A stretch of DNA of 62,545 bases from Lachnospiraceae bacterium (GTDB lineage Bacteria; Bacillota; Clostridia; Lachnospirales; Lachnospiraceae), in NCBI GenBank assembly GCA_023664345.1, contig JAMPFQ010000024.1:1-62545 (forward strand), given 5' to 3'. The translations under genes and the position numbers were made by a program. The notes beneath the pieces are model-generated. The model was given only the letters and a program-made list of their open reading frames with translations. It was not told the DNA's origin and did no database searches. Every line of letters begins with the position of its first letter. The stretch's first letter is position 1. Shown piece by piece: positions 1-9,425 of the stretch.

Positions 1-1390
1 CCATACCCGTGTTTAGCTCGCTGATCGCCCCCGTCACCGTGCCGTCCCCGATTTTGGATATATCAGTGATCCCCAGACGCTTATAGAGATATCTCACATT
101 TTTAAACATAGCCGATATTTTGTTAAAGATAGACCTATGTGTCTCCCCGCTCGACAGCTTTGTGACCGCCGTCCACGCTGTTGCGCCCGCGTCTGCAACA
201 TCCACGCTTGTAAATGCAGCGGTATGGTCATCAGCCGACTGCCATGTCCCTGCACCCGTCAGATAGCTATCTTGGGCGCCCTTTGCCGGGGCAGGGGCTA
301 ACCCTGCCGTGCCTGCCGCACTGGCTGTTGCTCCTTTCATGTTCGTATTGTCTGCCTTGCCGTTCCATTTTGCTCTTTCGGTGGATGTAACATGTGCCGT
401 ACTATCTCTGGTATGGCTGTCAAACTCTGCCGCAGATGCTTTTTTCCCAATCGCTGCATCCAGCGCATCCATGATAGTCCTGTTTGCGGCGATCGCATCT
501 GACACTTCCTTGAGCGTATCCATTGATTCCGGCGCTCCGTTGATCAGGTCTGCGATCTTCTGCATAGTGTAGGCAGCCATCTGCTGATATAATTCATCCA
601 ATGCCGCCTGCTGCGCCACAGATACCGGTTTGTCATTATCAGCAGTATCATCAACATTCCCAAGGCCCACCTGTCCTTTGGTCACGTTATGCGGATTATC
701 CATATTCCCGGTATGGAGGTTCATATTGCCATTTGCGTGCTCACTTATTTCATCCACATACTGCTTTGCATCTTCACAGCATTTATCTATAGCCTTCCGT
801 TGTGCAGAAGATACCGGTTTGTCGCTGTCAGCAGTATCATCAACATTCCCAAGGCCTATGGTTTTTTTTGTAACACAATGCGGATTGTTTTTATCTTTGA
901 TATGATCTTCCAATCCTCTGACCGCCTCTTCAAATTCCTGTCTGATGACCAGGCTTGACGGATTGATATAAGCTGTGACTTTTGTCCCTTCCGCTATCAC
1001 TATCTCTAATGTTATTTCCATGAATTTGATCGCCTGGCCACCTTCCGGGTACATATACTGCGGATCACCGCTCAGATCGACATATGCATATAATATTTCC
1101 CCCTCGTCAGGATCTTCCGCATACACCCCGGCTTCTGAGATCAGAAAGCCTGTCTGTATCCCATTTGAATCCAGCTGTGTCACTATTTCTGCTGTATCTC
1201 CATTGGCCACACATTTAGCGATCACAGCATCCATTTTGTACTCAACCAGCCCTGTCATGCCCGCCGGGTCATATCCGCTTAAAATCTTTCCTGTTCCGAC
1301 TGCTGTTCTTGTAATGTTCAATGCGCTTTTGCCAGCAATCGCTTTTGCCAATAACTGTATCCCTTTTTTAGTAATCACTGTTCCTTCCAT
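1..1390 (-). CDS. Phage tail fibre protein, N-terminal part (runs off the left edge)
   Basis: Receptor-binding side fibre attached to the baseplate. The gene starts at an ATG (1390) behind GGGAGG and is open to the window edge, so 463 residues are visible. The N-terminus resembles the P2 gpH/Mu S fibre adaptor domain (it begins MEGTVITKKGIQ). Around residues 160-270 it carries two copies of a repeat of the form NPH.VTK..-GLGNVDDTAD-DKPVS, also seen as a DNA repeat near 615-700 and 805-890; such repeats form fibre shafts in many phages. The start overlaps the end of the gpI gene, as in P2. The C-terminal tip is outside the window, so host specificity cannot be judged. Confidence 0.85.
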   Translation of the reverse strand, partial: MEGTVITKKGIQLLAKAIAGKSALNITRTAVGTGKILSGYDPAGMTGLVEYKMDAVIAKCVANGDTAEIVTQLDSNGIQTGFLISEAGVYAEDPDEGEILYAYVDLSGDPQYMYPEGGQAIKFMEITLEIVIAEGTKVTAYINPSSLVIRQEFEEAVRGLEDHIKDKNNPHCVTKKTIGLGNVDDTADSDKPVSSAQRKAIDKCCEDAKQYVDEISEHANGNMNLHTGNMDNPHNVTKGQVGLGNVDDTADNDKPVSVAQQAALDELYQQMAAYTMQKIADLINGAPESMDTLKEVSDAIAANRTIMDALDAAIGKKASAAEFDSHTRDSTAHVTSTERAKWNGKADNTNMKGATASAAGTAGLAPAPAKGAQDSYLTGAGTWQSADDHTAAFTSVDVADAGATAWTAVTKLSSGETHRSIFNKISAMFKNVRYLYKRLGITDISKIGDGTVTGAISELNTGM

Positions 1391-2052
1391 GTGCTGCCTC
1401 CCTTTCTACGCAAGGTCAGCGATACATATACCGCCTCTGCGCTTCCTATTTCCGTATTGCAGATCTTATGTTCCGTTTTATTATAAGGATTTATCCCTAT
1501 CCTTCGGCTTACAAAAATCCCTTCCGCATGCATTACAAACATCCTTTTTTCTTTTCTTCTTTCTATATTTACAGATTCCAGATGTGCAGTGAGCCTTTTA
1601 TATAGGTTGACGCTTTTTATAATCTTATCTAGATCAATTTCATATTCCCTGCTGTCAGCATTGATAACTATCCGGAAACAATGGTGCGAACCCCCATACT
1701 CAAACCATTCCTCAATATGGCTTTTGGGATGGAGCGACTGCAAAACACTTTCAACAGCGTACCTTGTCCCCATTTTTTTATGTACCTTGATGCTGGTTTT
1801 GATCATTCGCTGTTTGATCTTTATCGGATAATCATAACCATACCAGTCAATATGCATGTCATATGCCAATATATCAAGTATCTTTTCCGGCAGTTCATCG
1901 ATCCTTGCATAAATGATATTTCTACAGATCGATCCTGCAGTTTCCTGCAGTTCCTTGGCGATCATCTGGGACAATGCGCACATGGTTTTATCCTGCTTTA
2001 AAGCGGGGGGCAGCGTCCTTGTCAGATCCATGTTGTAAATGTCATTATTCAT
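1375..2052 (-). CDS. Phage tail protein I (P2 gpI family)
   Basis: Baseplate wedge protein that links the gpJ wedge to the tail fibres in contractile tails. The sequence has the family pattern of an N-terminal LLP..LK stretch, followed by a segment on lowest-energy geometry (KILDILAYDMHIDWY) and a C-terminal beta region. The start at 2052 is preferred because GGGGGGA lies 6 nt upstream; a longer reading to 2067 is possible. It overlaps gpJ upstream and the fibre downstream, so translation is probably coupled. Confidence 0.85.
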   Translation of the reverse strand: MNNDIYNMDLTRTLPPALKQDKTMCALSQMIAKELQETAGSICRNIIYARIDELPEKILDILAYDMHIDWYGYDYPIKIKQRMIKTSIKVHKKMGTRYAVESVLQSLHPKSHIEEWFEYGGSHHCFRIVINADSREYEIDLDKIIKSVNLYKRLTAHLESVNIERRKEKRMFVMHAEGIFVSRRIGINPYNKTEHKICNTEIGSAEAVYVSLTLRRKGGSTWKEQ

Positions 2053-3193
2053 CTTCTGTCCCCCCATTTATCATCTGCGGCTCTCCGTCAAGGATCGCAA
2101 CATATTTCTTTTCCAACCTCATGAATGTTGGTTCCCGGATTTCTGCGCGTTTGATCCCCGTCTGCATGAGCAGGCCATATAAGTATGACGGATTGATGTC
2201 GCGCCCCATCCTCTCAGTCTGCCATGTGATATAGTTCTGTACTGCTGTTTCTACATTTTGCATGATCTCAGCAGTTGCCGCCGTCTTTTCTTCTGGAACG
2301 TAATAAGTTATATCAATGTGAAAAGGTGTTGTTTCTGGTGCTGATACTCTTACCAGATCACACATTGGCCTGACATCATCCGCACTTAGTTTTTCTTCCA
2401 CTTTTTTCAGGATATCTTCCCCAGGAAGTTCCCCATCATGCAGCATCACCCTTATGTCCGCGATCCCCGGTTCTGGCGAATCCGCCACAATGTCGCTGAT
2501 CGCGGCTGATGCAGTCTTCCCATGGTATATGTAGCTGCCCCCTGCCCCCGCTGTTGAATGGCTCTCCATGCTTTCCCTCATGCGGTTGTAAAAATCATTA
2601 TCGCTCTCTTTCTCTGTTCCTCCCCCACTTTCTGTGACATTGTAAACATCCTTGAAGTAAAGGAACTGTTCATCTACCATCTTGTCGATCTGCCCTGGTG
2701 CAAACCCATTTCCAACAGTCCCTGCTGTAAGGCATACTGCTGGAACCTCTGCATGATCCTGTCCAGCAGGAAACATAAGCGTTTCCGTTGTCTGGAATAT
2801 GATCTTACCGTCAACTGTCACCTGTATTGCCCGTGGTATGGTATAAGCAGTTTCCGGGATCACGGATATTTCAAATCGGAGCATGCATTTTGCCGGTTCC
2901 GGCTGCAGACGGGGCACATCGTAAAACAACTCTGCCAGCGCATCCAGGAAATCGCCCGTTGCATATCTCGGAAGGTTCATTCGTGCGGAATAATTGATCA
3001 ATTCCCTTTCCTGACTGATGATATCCGCCACCCACAATATGAAAACCCTCACGGGGTCTGCCGGATACAGCGTCCGCTTTGTTATCGCTTCATACCCTGT
3101 GATCAGTGTGTTCACGATTTTCACAGTATCCACTTCACAGAACTTTACTTCCGGACAGCTGTCAGGTGTATTCCTCTCCGTTGAAATCGCCAT
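2045..3193 (-). CDS. Baseplate assembly protein J (P2 gpJ / Mu gp47 family)
   Basis: 382-residue baseplate wedge component of a contractile tail. It shows the typical J layout: an alpha-helical N-terminus (RVFILWVADIISQERELIN), a beta-rich middle with AGTVGNGFAPGQI, and the diagnostic ESGGGTEKESDNDFYNR stretch that precedes the conserved wedge-forming domain. The length is close to P2 gpJ and Mu gp47 relatives. It lies between the gp25-like protein and gpI, matching P2 gene order W-J-I. Confidence 0.92.
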   Translation of the reverse strand: MAISTERNTPDSCPEVKFCEVDTVKIVNTLITGYEAITKRTLYPADPVRVFILWVADIISQERELINYSARMNLPRYATGDFLDALAELFYDVPRLQPEPAKCMLRFEISVIPETAYTIPRAIQVTVDGKIIFQTTETLMFPAGQDHAEVPAVCLTAGTVGNGFAPGQIDKMVDEQFLYFKDVYNVTESGGGTEKESDNDFYNRMRESMESHSTAGAGGSYIYHGKTASAAISDIVADSPEPGIADIRVMLHDGELPGEDILKKVEEKLSADDVRPMCDLVRVSAPETTPFHIDITYYVPEEKTAATAEIMQNVETAVQNYITWQTERMGRDINPSYLYGLLMQTGIKRAEIREPTFMRLEKKYVAILDGEPQMINGGTEDE

Positions 3194-3500
3194 TCACGTT
3201 TACCTCCACTTCCGCATAAATCTTTCCATCCGCATGGCTGCTTTTAAAATTGACTTCCAAAACTTCCGCCCTGGGCTCGTATGCTTCTATCTTGTCGAAC
3301 ACGTCCGCCACGCTCAATGCCTGTGCCGTTCCTATGGGGCGGTCTATGAACCCCGGAGCCATCCCCAGCCCCCTTTCAAGCGGACAGTCATGTTCCATTG
3401 TGTTCAGGATGAACCATACATTTTGGAGGATCTCTTCCACCGTGCTTTCGGGCCGGAAGCTGATCTCCCTTTCCTCCGCAGCCGATACAGTATAAGACAT
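3162..3500 (-). CDS. Baseplate protein gp25/gpW-like (T4 gp25 family)
   Basis: Small baseplate wedge protein related to T4 gp25 and P2 gpW. Visible family features are the segment EILQNVWFILNTMEHD-CPLERGLG, matching the gp25 core in which several helices frame an EPR-type motif, and YEPRAEVLEV near residue 80 that contains that conserved EPR. The start MSYTVSAA at 3500 has AAGGCGG 8 nt upstream; two Met codons just before it are less well placed. Its end overlaps the start of gpJ by about 30 nt. Confidence 0.85.
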   Translation of the reverse strand: MSYTVSAAEEREISFRPESTVEEILQNVWFILNTMEHDCPLERGLGMAPGFIDRPIGTAQALSVADVFDKIEAYEPRAEVLEVNFKSSHADGKIYAEVEVNVNGDFNGEEYT

Positions 3501-3515
3501 TTCCATCACCGCCTT

Positions 3516-3914
3516 TTACCTGCTGGCATACTCTTCCAGCGTCACCTTGCTCTCCACCTCAAGGACTCTTCCTTTCCTATCGAATCTCTTATAAGCCTTG
3601 GAATGTTTTTTGATCACCCATTTGCTCCCGTATCTTTTCCCACCGATTATCAGGGAAAGTATTTCCCCCTGCTCCACATATTCGTCGATCTGTTTCACCT
3701 GCTTTTCGGGATCCACCCCCAGAAAGACGGAATGGTGCATTGTGAAAGACAGCTTATCACTTTCCAGTCCCCCAAATTCAAGCAGAGGCTTCATCAGATG
3801 CCTGTCATGGGTATAATATCTCGCGGACGTTTCAAGGCTCATATCATCAAATGTCTGTATCTTTTTATCCGATACGGAAAACACGATATTCCCCAGCGTT
3901 CCCAGCTTTGCCAT
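3516..3914 (-). CDS. Phage tail protein U (P2 gpU family)
   Basis: 132 residues with the gpU pattern: a beta-strand opening (GTLGNIVFSVS), a middle that aligns FGGLESDKLSFTMHHS, and a C-terminal SLIIGGKRYGSKWVI stretch. In P2 gpU is needed for tail completion, probably at the tail terminus. The gene sits in the tail operon between gpV-like and gp25-like genes. Its family call rests on pattern and position, with no catalytic residues to check. Confidence 0.75.
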   Translation of the reverse strand: MAKLGTLGNIVFSVSDKKIQTFDDMSLETSARYYTHDRHLMKPLLEFGGLESDKLSFTMHHSVFLGVDPEKQVKQIDEYVEQGEILSLIIGGKRYGSKWVIKKHSKAYKRFDRKGRVLEVESKVTLEEYASR

Positions 3915-3916
3915 GG

Positions 3917-4201
3917 CTAGATACCTCCCAAGATCACGCCGTCACCGTCGCCCCCTGGGATCAGCACGCATAACACATACTGCCCCGGCTTTGGCATCCA
4001 CCTGCATTTCCCGCATGAGGGGCATCTGCATTCTGCCGTGCAATCGTCCGGGTGGTTCTGCAGCAGCTTCATATCCCCCGACATTGTCCCCTGCTGCACG
4101 TACTTCACCCTTGCGGTCAGCTTCCCGGCATCCACCCTGCTGATTATCCCCACCCGCACCATGGCTTTCAGTTCCTCCATCATAGCACCATCTTCGTTCA
4201 T
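3917..4201 (-). CDS. Short gpV-like baseplate/spike protein
   Basis: About 94 residues with an OB-fold-like start (VRVGIISRVDAGKLTARVKY) and end (PKPGQYVLCVLIPGGDGDGVILGGI), the two halves of the gpV/Phage_base_V fold that forms the membrane-piercing spike base. Between them is a probable zinc site with four cysteines (CTAECRCPSCGKC). Its start ATG at 4201 overlaps the stop of the gpD gene (ATGA), with GGAGG 7 nt upstream. It is shorter than P2 gpV (211 aa), so the needle tip is missing or supplied by another protein. Confidence 0.7.
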   Translation of the reverse strand: MNEDGAMMEELKAMVRVGIISRVDAGKLTARVKYVQQGTMSGDMKLLQNHPDDCTAECRCPSCGKCRWMPKPGQYVLCVLIPGGDGDGVILGGI

Positions 4202-5517
4202 CAATAATCCTCCAGACAGCTACGCAATTTTAAATCTGTCGTATATCCCCCCGTCAGGTTGTGCGTTGCCGTTTCCACGATATATTTCCCATCATATTCC
4301 CCGTACCCGTAAAGGCGGACCGTGATCCCTGCGCAATAGTCAACGTCGCCTATCACGGTGATCTGCGCCGTAGTCTCCCCCCTGTTCTTTGCCCTCAGAT
4401 ATTTCCCGGCTAAAGCCATGGCTTCTTCCTTGCTGCCCACTTTCTCTTCGATCTTCAATTCCTGTGCGTTCCCACCGCCGCCCCCCGGATCTGTGTAAGT
4501 CGCTTCGATCCTTTCTTTCGTTACCGGGTCCGTATAGCTTACGGTGCATTTCACATACTCCGTATCCGCTGTCCTGGTACTCATTTTGTAGCTTAATATG
4601 TTTTTCTTTCCCTTTTTCAGCTTCTTTGCTTCCGGCTTTTTCTCGTATGCCGCTGCGTCAAACATGACGATCTTCTTTGAAGTCACTTTCAGGGAAATCC
4701 CTGCACCCTTGCACAGATTTTTCAGGAAGACGATGTCTGATATGTTGAGCTGCTCTTTTCTCTTGTATGTGGGGTTGTACTCTGACAGATACATAAGCTG
4801 CAGGCCGTTGTTCCCGGCTATCGCAGCCCCAATGTTCTCCAGCGTGCTGTTCTCCCACACCTTTGTTTTCTTTGTCTGCCGCAATGTGCTCGAATAGGGG
4901 ATAGAGGTTGCTTTTATCGTCAGCTTGTCAGGCGGCCCGGAAAAATCCACGCTGTCGATCTCAAACACGCCGCAATCGTGCACCTTGTCCTTGCCGTCCG
5001 TGAACGGGTTCTTCTGTATGATGATCGCGTGTATCTCTGTCCCTTTGAACGCCTTGCGCTCCTTTTCCTGCTGCGGCTGGCCTGTCTCAGCGCCCTCCAC
5101 GTCTGCAGCATTTACCCACCCATACACCCTTGCGCCATCTTCCGAGATCAGGTGCAGCGGGTGTGCGTTGCTGTTCTTTATCGTCACCTTGCACCGGGAA
5201 GCACCCCTGTTCACTGTCGGGCTTGCCGCCATAGAGGAAATATAGACCGGCCCGCCCTTGAACTGTACTATGTCGCCCACGGCAATATCTTTCTTTGCCG
5301 GACTCTGGACCGTCTTTGTTGCATTTTTCGTGTTCAGCCACTTTGTAAGCCATTTGCTCCCCCGGTCGTCAAGGGTAAGGCTTATATCATCCGCATTGTC
5401 CTCTTCGTTGTCCGTATAGGTCATTGACTGCAGGTATTTCTCTAAATCCTTGGTTATGTCCACGCCTTTGAACGTCAGCCTTATTTCCGTCCGCCTTGCC
5501 CGGTTCCTGTCACTCAA
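4201..5517 (-). CDS. Phage late control protein D / baseplate hub (gpD family)
   Basis: 438-residue hub protein of contractile tails (P2 gpD, T4 gp27-like), named late control for historical reasons. The N-terminus (RRTEIRLTFKGVDITKDLEKYL) and the segment on FKGGPVYISSM fit the family. A region near residues 250-300 with NLCKGAGISLKV is characteristic of the hub. It overlaps gpX upstream by 8 nt and the gpV-like gene downstream by 4 nt, so translation is coupled through this stretch. Confidence 0.87.
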   Translation of the reverse strand: MSDRNRARRTEIRLTFKGVDITKDLEKYLQSMTYTDNEEDNADDISLTLDDRGSKWLTKWLNTKNATKTVQSPAKKDIAVGDIVQFKGGPVYISSMAASPTVNRGASRCKVTIKNSNAHPLHLISEDGARVYGWVNAADVEGAETGQPQQEKERKAFKGTEIHAIIIQKNPFTDGKDKVHDCGVFEIDSVDFSGPPDKLTIKATSIPYSSTLRQTKKTKVWENSTLENIGAAIAGNNGLQLMYLSEYNPTYKRKEQLNISDIVFLKNLCKGAGISLKVTSKKIVMFDAAAYEKKPEAKKLKKGKKNILSYKMSTRTADTEYVKCTVSYTDPVTKERIEATYTDPGGGGGNAQELKIEEKVGSKEEAMALAGKYLRAKNRGETTAQITVIGDVDYCAGITVRLYGYGEYDGKYIVETATHNLTGGYTTDLKLRSCLEDY

Positions 5518-5728
5518 TCCCCATCCCCCTTTTCCATGGTGGCAGGTCTTCCGATACTCCCGGCTCTATGTCTGGTATCACAAGGGAAACGCCTGCCGGG
5601 AAGACCACCGTTTCCCGATAGGCTATGTTCTCTTCCAGTATCGCGTTTTTATGCATTTCACTCCCCAGCGTTTTATAGGAAACTATATCCCATGTGTCCC
5701 CCGCTATGGTCGCATAAATTTTAGGCAT
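5510..5728 (-). CDS. Tail protein X, LysM-like
   Basis: 72-residue protein of the P2 gpX family. It is essentially one LysM-like domain (TIAGDTWDIVSYKTLGSE at residues 7-24, then a proline-rich VVFPAGVSLVIPDI end). In P2-like phages gpX joins the tail hub and may touch peptidoglycan or the tape-measure end. It overlaps the tape-measure gene by 8 nt upstream and gpD by 8 nt downstream. Confidence 0.88.
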   Translation of the reverse strand: MPKIYATIAGDTWDIVSYKTLGSEMHKNAILEENIAYRETVVFPAGVSLVIPDIEPGVSEDLPPWKRGMGIE

Positions 5729-8700
5729 ATGCCACCCTCGCTTTCTGCTCTTCCGCTTCCGCTAATGCCTGCTTTACCAACGCCTTTACTTTGGTCAAAA
5801 ATTCCTCGTTCGCCTGCCTCAACAGGCTTTCGATCTCTTTTGCGTCACCCCCCGCCGCCTGGATCTGCGGGCTGTTGGTGATATGGATCTGTATCATGCC
5901 GCCGCCGACTTTCAGCCCCTGCGCTGTCGGCGTGCCCGGATCGGCCACTCCGCCCTGCCGCATGGCATTGTTGAAAATATTCTGCGTCTGCATGGCGGTG
6001 AACACTTTCCTGTTCGCTGCGCCCGTGATAAGTTCCGGCCCGTTCTCGCCTGCTATGAACGTGTCCGGCGTGCGCTCCGTTCCCTTTGCAAACTGCGGGA
6101 TCTCCGGGATATTGATACCCTTTCCGCCTATGCCCGGAACCCAGTCAGGGATTTTCAGCTTGTTCAGCCCACGTATGGCTGCGTTCAGCACGCTGATGAT
6201 CCCGTTCACTACGCCTTTCACTATAGATTTCAAGCTGTCGAAAATCCCGCCGAATATGTTCTTCACGCCCTCCCAGGCCTGGCTCCAGTTGCCCGTGAAC
6301 ACCCCGGTAACAAACTGGATGATCCCTTGCAGCACCGTCATTAAGCCGTTTATGACCCCGCTTATCGTGCCTATGACAGTTGAAACGATCGCCTGGATGG
6401 CAGGCATCATAAACTGTATGAAGCTAAGCGCCGCCTGCAGGATCGGCTGTACCACCGCCCATATGTTCGTTACTGCCGTCTGGATGAACGGGAGCAGTGC
6501 GCCCATGATCGACATGATGGTTTCTGCCGCTGTCTGTATGCCGCTCGCTATCGCCGGAAGAACGGTGCTCACTATCAGGTCAAAAACAGCGCCTATAACA
6601 GGGAACACATTTGCCTGCAGGAAAGAGATCACTTCACTGATAACGGGCATGATCCCCGCTATAAATCCCCCTATCACTGTTGCCGTCTGCCCTATGAAAG
6701 CTACTACCGTCTGGATGATCGATATTATGGTAGGCGCTGCCGCCTGCACAGTGTCCATGATCCCAGGGATCACTTTTGTGGCAATCACGGAAAAGATCTG
6801 CTCTGCCACAGGCACTATGTGCTGCGTCACGAACCCTGCGAACTGGCTTATGATCCCCTGCACCACCCTGATAGAGGAAACAAAACCGTCAAATACCGCC
6901 ACGCCCTTATCCCCGAAGATCTCCTGTATCTTATCCCGCGCCGCCCCCAGGTTCCCATCACTGAAAACATTCTTTATGGTCTCCCCTATGCTGGAAATAA
7001 CGGCTACGATCTTGTCAAATATCACAAGCCCCTGTTCGCCGAAGACCTTCCCGACAAGATCCCGTATCTTGTCAAGGTTTTTCCTCACTAACTGTATGAC
7101 CGTCACCACCGCAGTGATCGCCGCCACAATGGGGAATATCTTTCCTACTACGCCCCCGAAACTGCCGAACAGCGAACCACCCAGTTTTGCAAGCGGTGAA
7201 AATGCCGTTTTGAAAAGGTTCCCCACCGGGGCTAATGCCGTGCCTATCTTCCCGACTATGCCACTGACAGCGCCTCCCAGCTTTCCCAGCGGCCCGCTGA
7301 TGACTGCCATGCCTATCTTCCCGAAAATCCCGGTCACCTTCCCGGTCACTTTCCCCAACACTCCCAGCACTCCACCTGACAGCTTGCCGCCTATCAGGCG
7401 GGCAACGCCCGTTACCTTGCTCAATATCCTGCTTGAACCTATGACATTAGAAAAAGCACCGCCCAGGCTCCCAAAATAGCCCACGACGCTGCTCCCCATG
7501 CCTGCCAGTTTCGCGCCAAGCCCCATGGCACTGAACCCTGCCTTGATCGTATTCCCCTTGAATATTTCCAACACATCCTGCACCTTTAGGATGCCGCCGT
7601 GTATTTCCTGGAACCCCAGCTTTGCCACCAGCCCCCCAGCTGTCAGTGCCAGTAACCCGGCTGTCACTTTTGCTATCGTCCGCACCAGTTCCGGGTTCTT
7701 CTCTGCGAACTCCGCAACCTTTGAAACCACCTCCGTTATCTTCTTTACTGCTGCCGTGAACGTGGGAAGCAGGGCTTCGCCCAGGCTCACCTGCAAGGCG
7801 TCAAGCGCCGATCTTGCAAGCGTCATTTGCCCGTTGAAATTGTCCAGCATGGTTTCCGACATCTGCTTTGCCGCCCCGTCACAATTGTAAACCGCGTCAT
7901 GCAGCTTGTTGAAATCCTCTTCCGTGGCGTTCACGATTGCAAGCATACCCGCAAAACTTTCTTTCCCGAATATCGTTGTCGCGGCTGCCACCTGTTCTGT
8001 TTCATTCAGGTCACCCAAACTGCCTCGCAAATTTTCCACCACTTCACCGAATGACTTCATAGTCCCATCTGCGCGTGTAAGGCTGATCCCGTATTTCTGC
8101 ATAGCCGCCGCCTGCTTATCCGTGGGGCTTGCCATGTTCGCAAGAGCGGTTTTCAGGCTGGTTCCTGCAACCTCCGCCTTTATGGAAGCATTTGCCATCA
8201 GGCCAATGCCTAAAGACATATCCTCCACGCTGTACCCCAGCGCACCCGCCACAGGCGCAACTTTCTGGAATGTGGAACCCATCATACCCACGTTTGTATT
8301 TGCGTTGCTGGAAGCCTGCGCCAGTACGTCAGAAAAATGCCCTGCATCGGAAGCAGAAAGCCCGAACGCTGTAAGTGCATCCGTCACAATGTCGGAAGTG
8401 CTTGCCAAATCTTCCCCGGAAGCACTGGCAAGGTACATGATTCCCTCTATACCGTTCAGCATATCAGCGTTTTTCCAGCCTGCCATGGCCATATATTCCA
8501 TGGCTTCCCCGGCCTGCGCTGCGGTAAACTCCGTTGTGGCTCCCATCTGTTTTGCCTTGCTTGACAGTTCCGCCAACTCCTCGGCTGTTGCCCCTGATAT
8601 GGCTTTCACCTTCGACATCTGCTGTTCAAACTCCGCCGCCTTTGTGATCGGGCCAGCATAAAAGGCGGCTCCCAATGCGGTAGCCGCCCCTATCACTCCC

Positions 8701-9227
8701 ATCAACTGCCCTTTTGTCTGTGAGATCGCCTGGTTGTTCCGCTCGATCCGGTTCGATAAATCCCCTATCCTTTCCTGTGACTGCTGCAGCCGCTCATACT
8801 GTCGCTGCAGGCGTTCCGTGGAAGCATCCAGGTTATCCGTGTTCACGCCTGCTGCCCGCAACCGCTCCTGTAGTTCGGCCAGGCTCTGTGCCTCGGAATC
8901 TATCGCCTGTATGGTCTTCATCATCTGCCTTTCGTTGCGTTCCAGTGCTTTCCGCAACTTTTCAGACGGTTCCGCCGTTTCAGACATTTCTTTCTGCAAC
9001 CGGTCATATTCCTCCTGCAGCTGCTGCATTTTAGTGTTGTTCTTGTCAAGGGCTTCCTGCTGTTTCTTATAACCTGATATGTCCTTTTGGAGTGAATTTA
9101 TCTTGCTTATGCTTCCCTGCATATCTTTCATTGTCTTTGCCGCACTGGAAAACGTCTGTACAAAATTGTTCCCGTATGTGGCTTTCAGCTGAAAGAGCAG
9201 TTCATACTGCTTCCGTGAAGCCGCCAA
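5721..9227 (-). CDS. Tail tape-measure protein (TP901 family)
   Basis: 1168 residues, the longest gene in the window. Residues 1-170 are a charged coiled coil (KDISGYKKQQEALDKNNTKM and later), residues about 180-480 carry the TP901 core (TGATTEFTAAQAGEAMEYMA-MAGW, FGLSASDAGHFSDVLAQASSN), and residues 540-1010 are long hydrophobic, glycine-rich helices that could cross the host membrane on ejection. The start is a TTG at 9227, which directly follows the TAG stop (9230-9228) of the frameshifted chaperone; translation is therefore probably coupled to it. Its length should set the tail length. Confidence 0.95.
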   Translation of the reverse strand: MAASRKQYELLFQLKATYGNNFVQTFSSAAKTMKDMQGSISKINSLQKDISGYKKQQEALDKNNTKMQQLQEEYDRLQKEMSETAEPSEKLRKALERNERQMMKTIQAIDSEAQSLAELQERLRAAGVNTDNLDASTERLQRQYERLQQSQERIGDLSNRIERNNQAISQTKGQLMGVIGAATALGAAFYAGPITKAAEFEQQMSKVKAISGATAEELAELSSKAKQMGATTEFTAAQAGEAMEYMAMAGWKNADMLNGIEGIMYLASASGEDLASTSDIVTDALTAFGLSASDAGHFSDVLAQASSNANTNVGMMGSTFQKVAPVAGALGYSVEDMSLGIGLMANASIKAEVAGTSLKTALANMASPTDKQAAAMQKYGISLTRADGTMKSFGEVVENLRGSLGDLNETEQVAAATTIFGKESFAGMLAIVNATEEDFNKLHDAVYNCDGAAKQMSETMLDNFNGQMTLARSALDALQVSLGEALLPTFTAAVKKITEVVSKVAEFAEKNPELVRTIAKVTAGLLALTAGGLVAKLGFQEIHGGILKVQDVLEIFKGNTIKAGFSAMGLGAKLAGMGSSVVGYFGSLGGAFSNVIGSSRILSKVTGVARLIGGKLSGGVLGVLGKVTGKVTGIFGKIGMAVISGPLGKLGGAVSGIVGKIGTALAPVGNLFKTAFSPLAKLGGSLFGSFGGVVGKIFPIVAAITAVVTVIQLVRKNLDKIRDLVGKVFGEQGLVIFDKIVAVISSIGETIKNVFSDGNLGAARDKIQEIFGDKGVAVFDGFVSSIRVVQGIISQFAGFVTQHIVPVAEQIFSVIATKVIPGIMDTVQAAAPTIISIIQTVVAFIGQTATVIGGFIAGIMPVISEVISFLQANVFPVIGAVFDLIVSTVLPAIASGIQTAAETIMSIMGALLPFIQTAVTNIWAVVQPILQAALSFIQFMMPAIQAIVSTVIGTISGVINGLMTVLQGIIQFVTGVFTGNWSQAWEGVKNIFGGIFDSLKSIVKGVVNGIISVLNAAIRGLNKLKIPDWVPGIGGKGINIPEIPQFAKGTERTPDTFIAGENGPELITGAANRKVFTAMQTQNIFNNAMRQGGVADPGTPTAQGLKVGGGMIQIHITNSPQIQAAGGDAKEIESLLRQANEEFLTKVKALVKQALAEAEEQKARVAYA

Positions 9228-9425
9228 CTAATCCACCCCCATTTCCGCCCGCGCCTGTTCGTCCTCTCTTTGGGCTTCCAAAGCATCCTGGATCCACCGC
9301 ATCATCTCCAAAAGGGTAAGGTCCAGCCAGAATCCCACACCGCCGCCTGTCACGCTCGCCATCCTGAAGCTTTCTTTCCTTACCCACTTTGCGATGGATC
9401 TCTGGCTTATAAGCCCGATCTCACT
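9228..9425 (-). CDS. Tail assembly chaperone, -1 frameshift extension (gpE plus E' type)
   Basis: This reading frame has no good start of its own. It is entered by a -1 slip at T TTT TTA (9431-9425) near the end of the upstream chaperone gene; the first codon after the slip is AGT at 9425. The extension encodes 65 residues (beginning SEIGLISQRSIAKWVRK and ending EDEQARAEMGVD) and stops 1 nt before the tape-measure start. Lambda G-T, P2 E-E' and Mu 41-42 use the same arrangement to make a small amount of fusion that loads the tape measure. Predicted fusion length is 200 residues. Confidence 0.85.
   Translation of the reverse strand, partial: SEIGLISQRSIAKWVRKESFRMASVTGGGVGFWLDLTLLEMMRWIQDALEAQREDEQARAEMGVD

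Noticed and set aside
5791..7479. 562-aa plus-strand frame opposite the tape measure
   Set aside because: It is the mirror of the tape-measure gene, with Pro/Ser/Cys-rich composition and no ribosome site.
9202..9387. Stand-alone 61-aa frame between chaperone and tape measure
   Set aside because: It is in a different frame from the frameshift extension and has no ribosome site; the -1 extension ending at 9228 explains the coding signal here.
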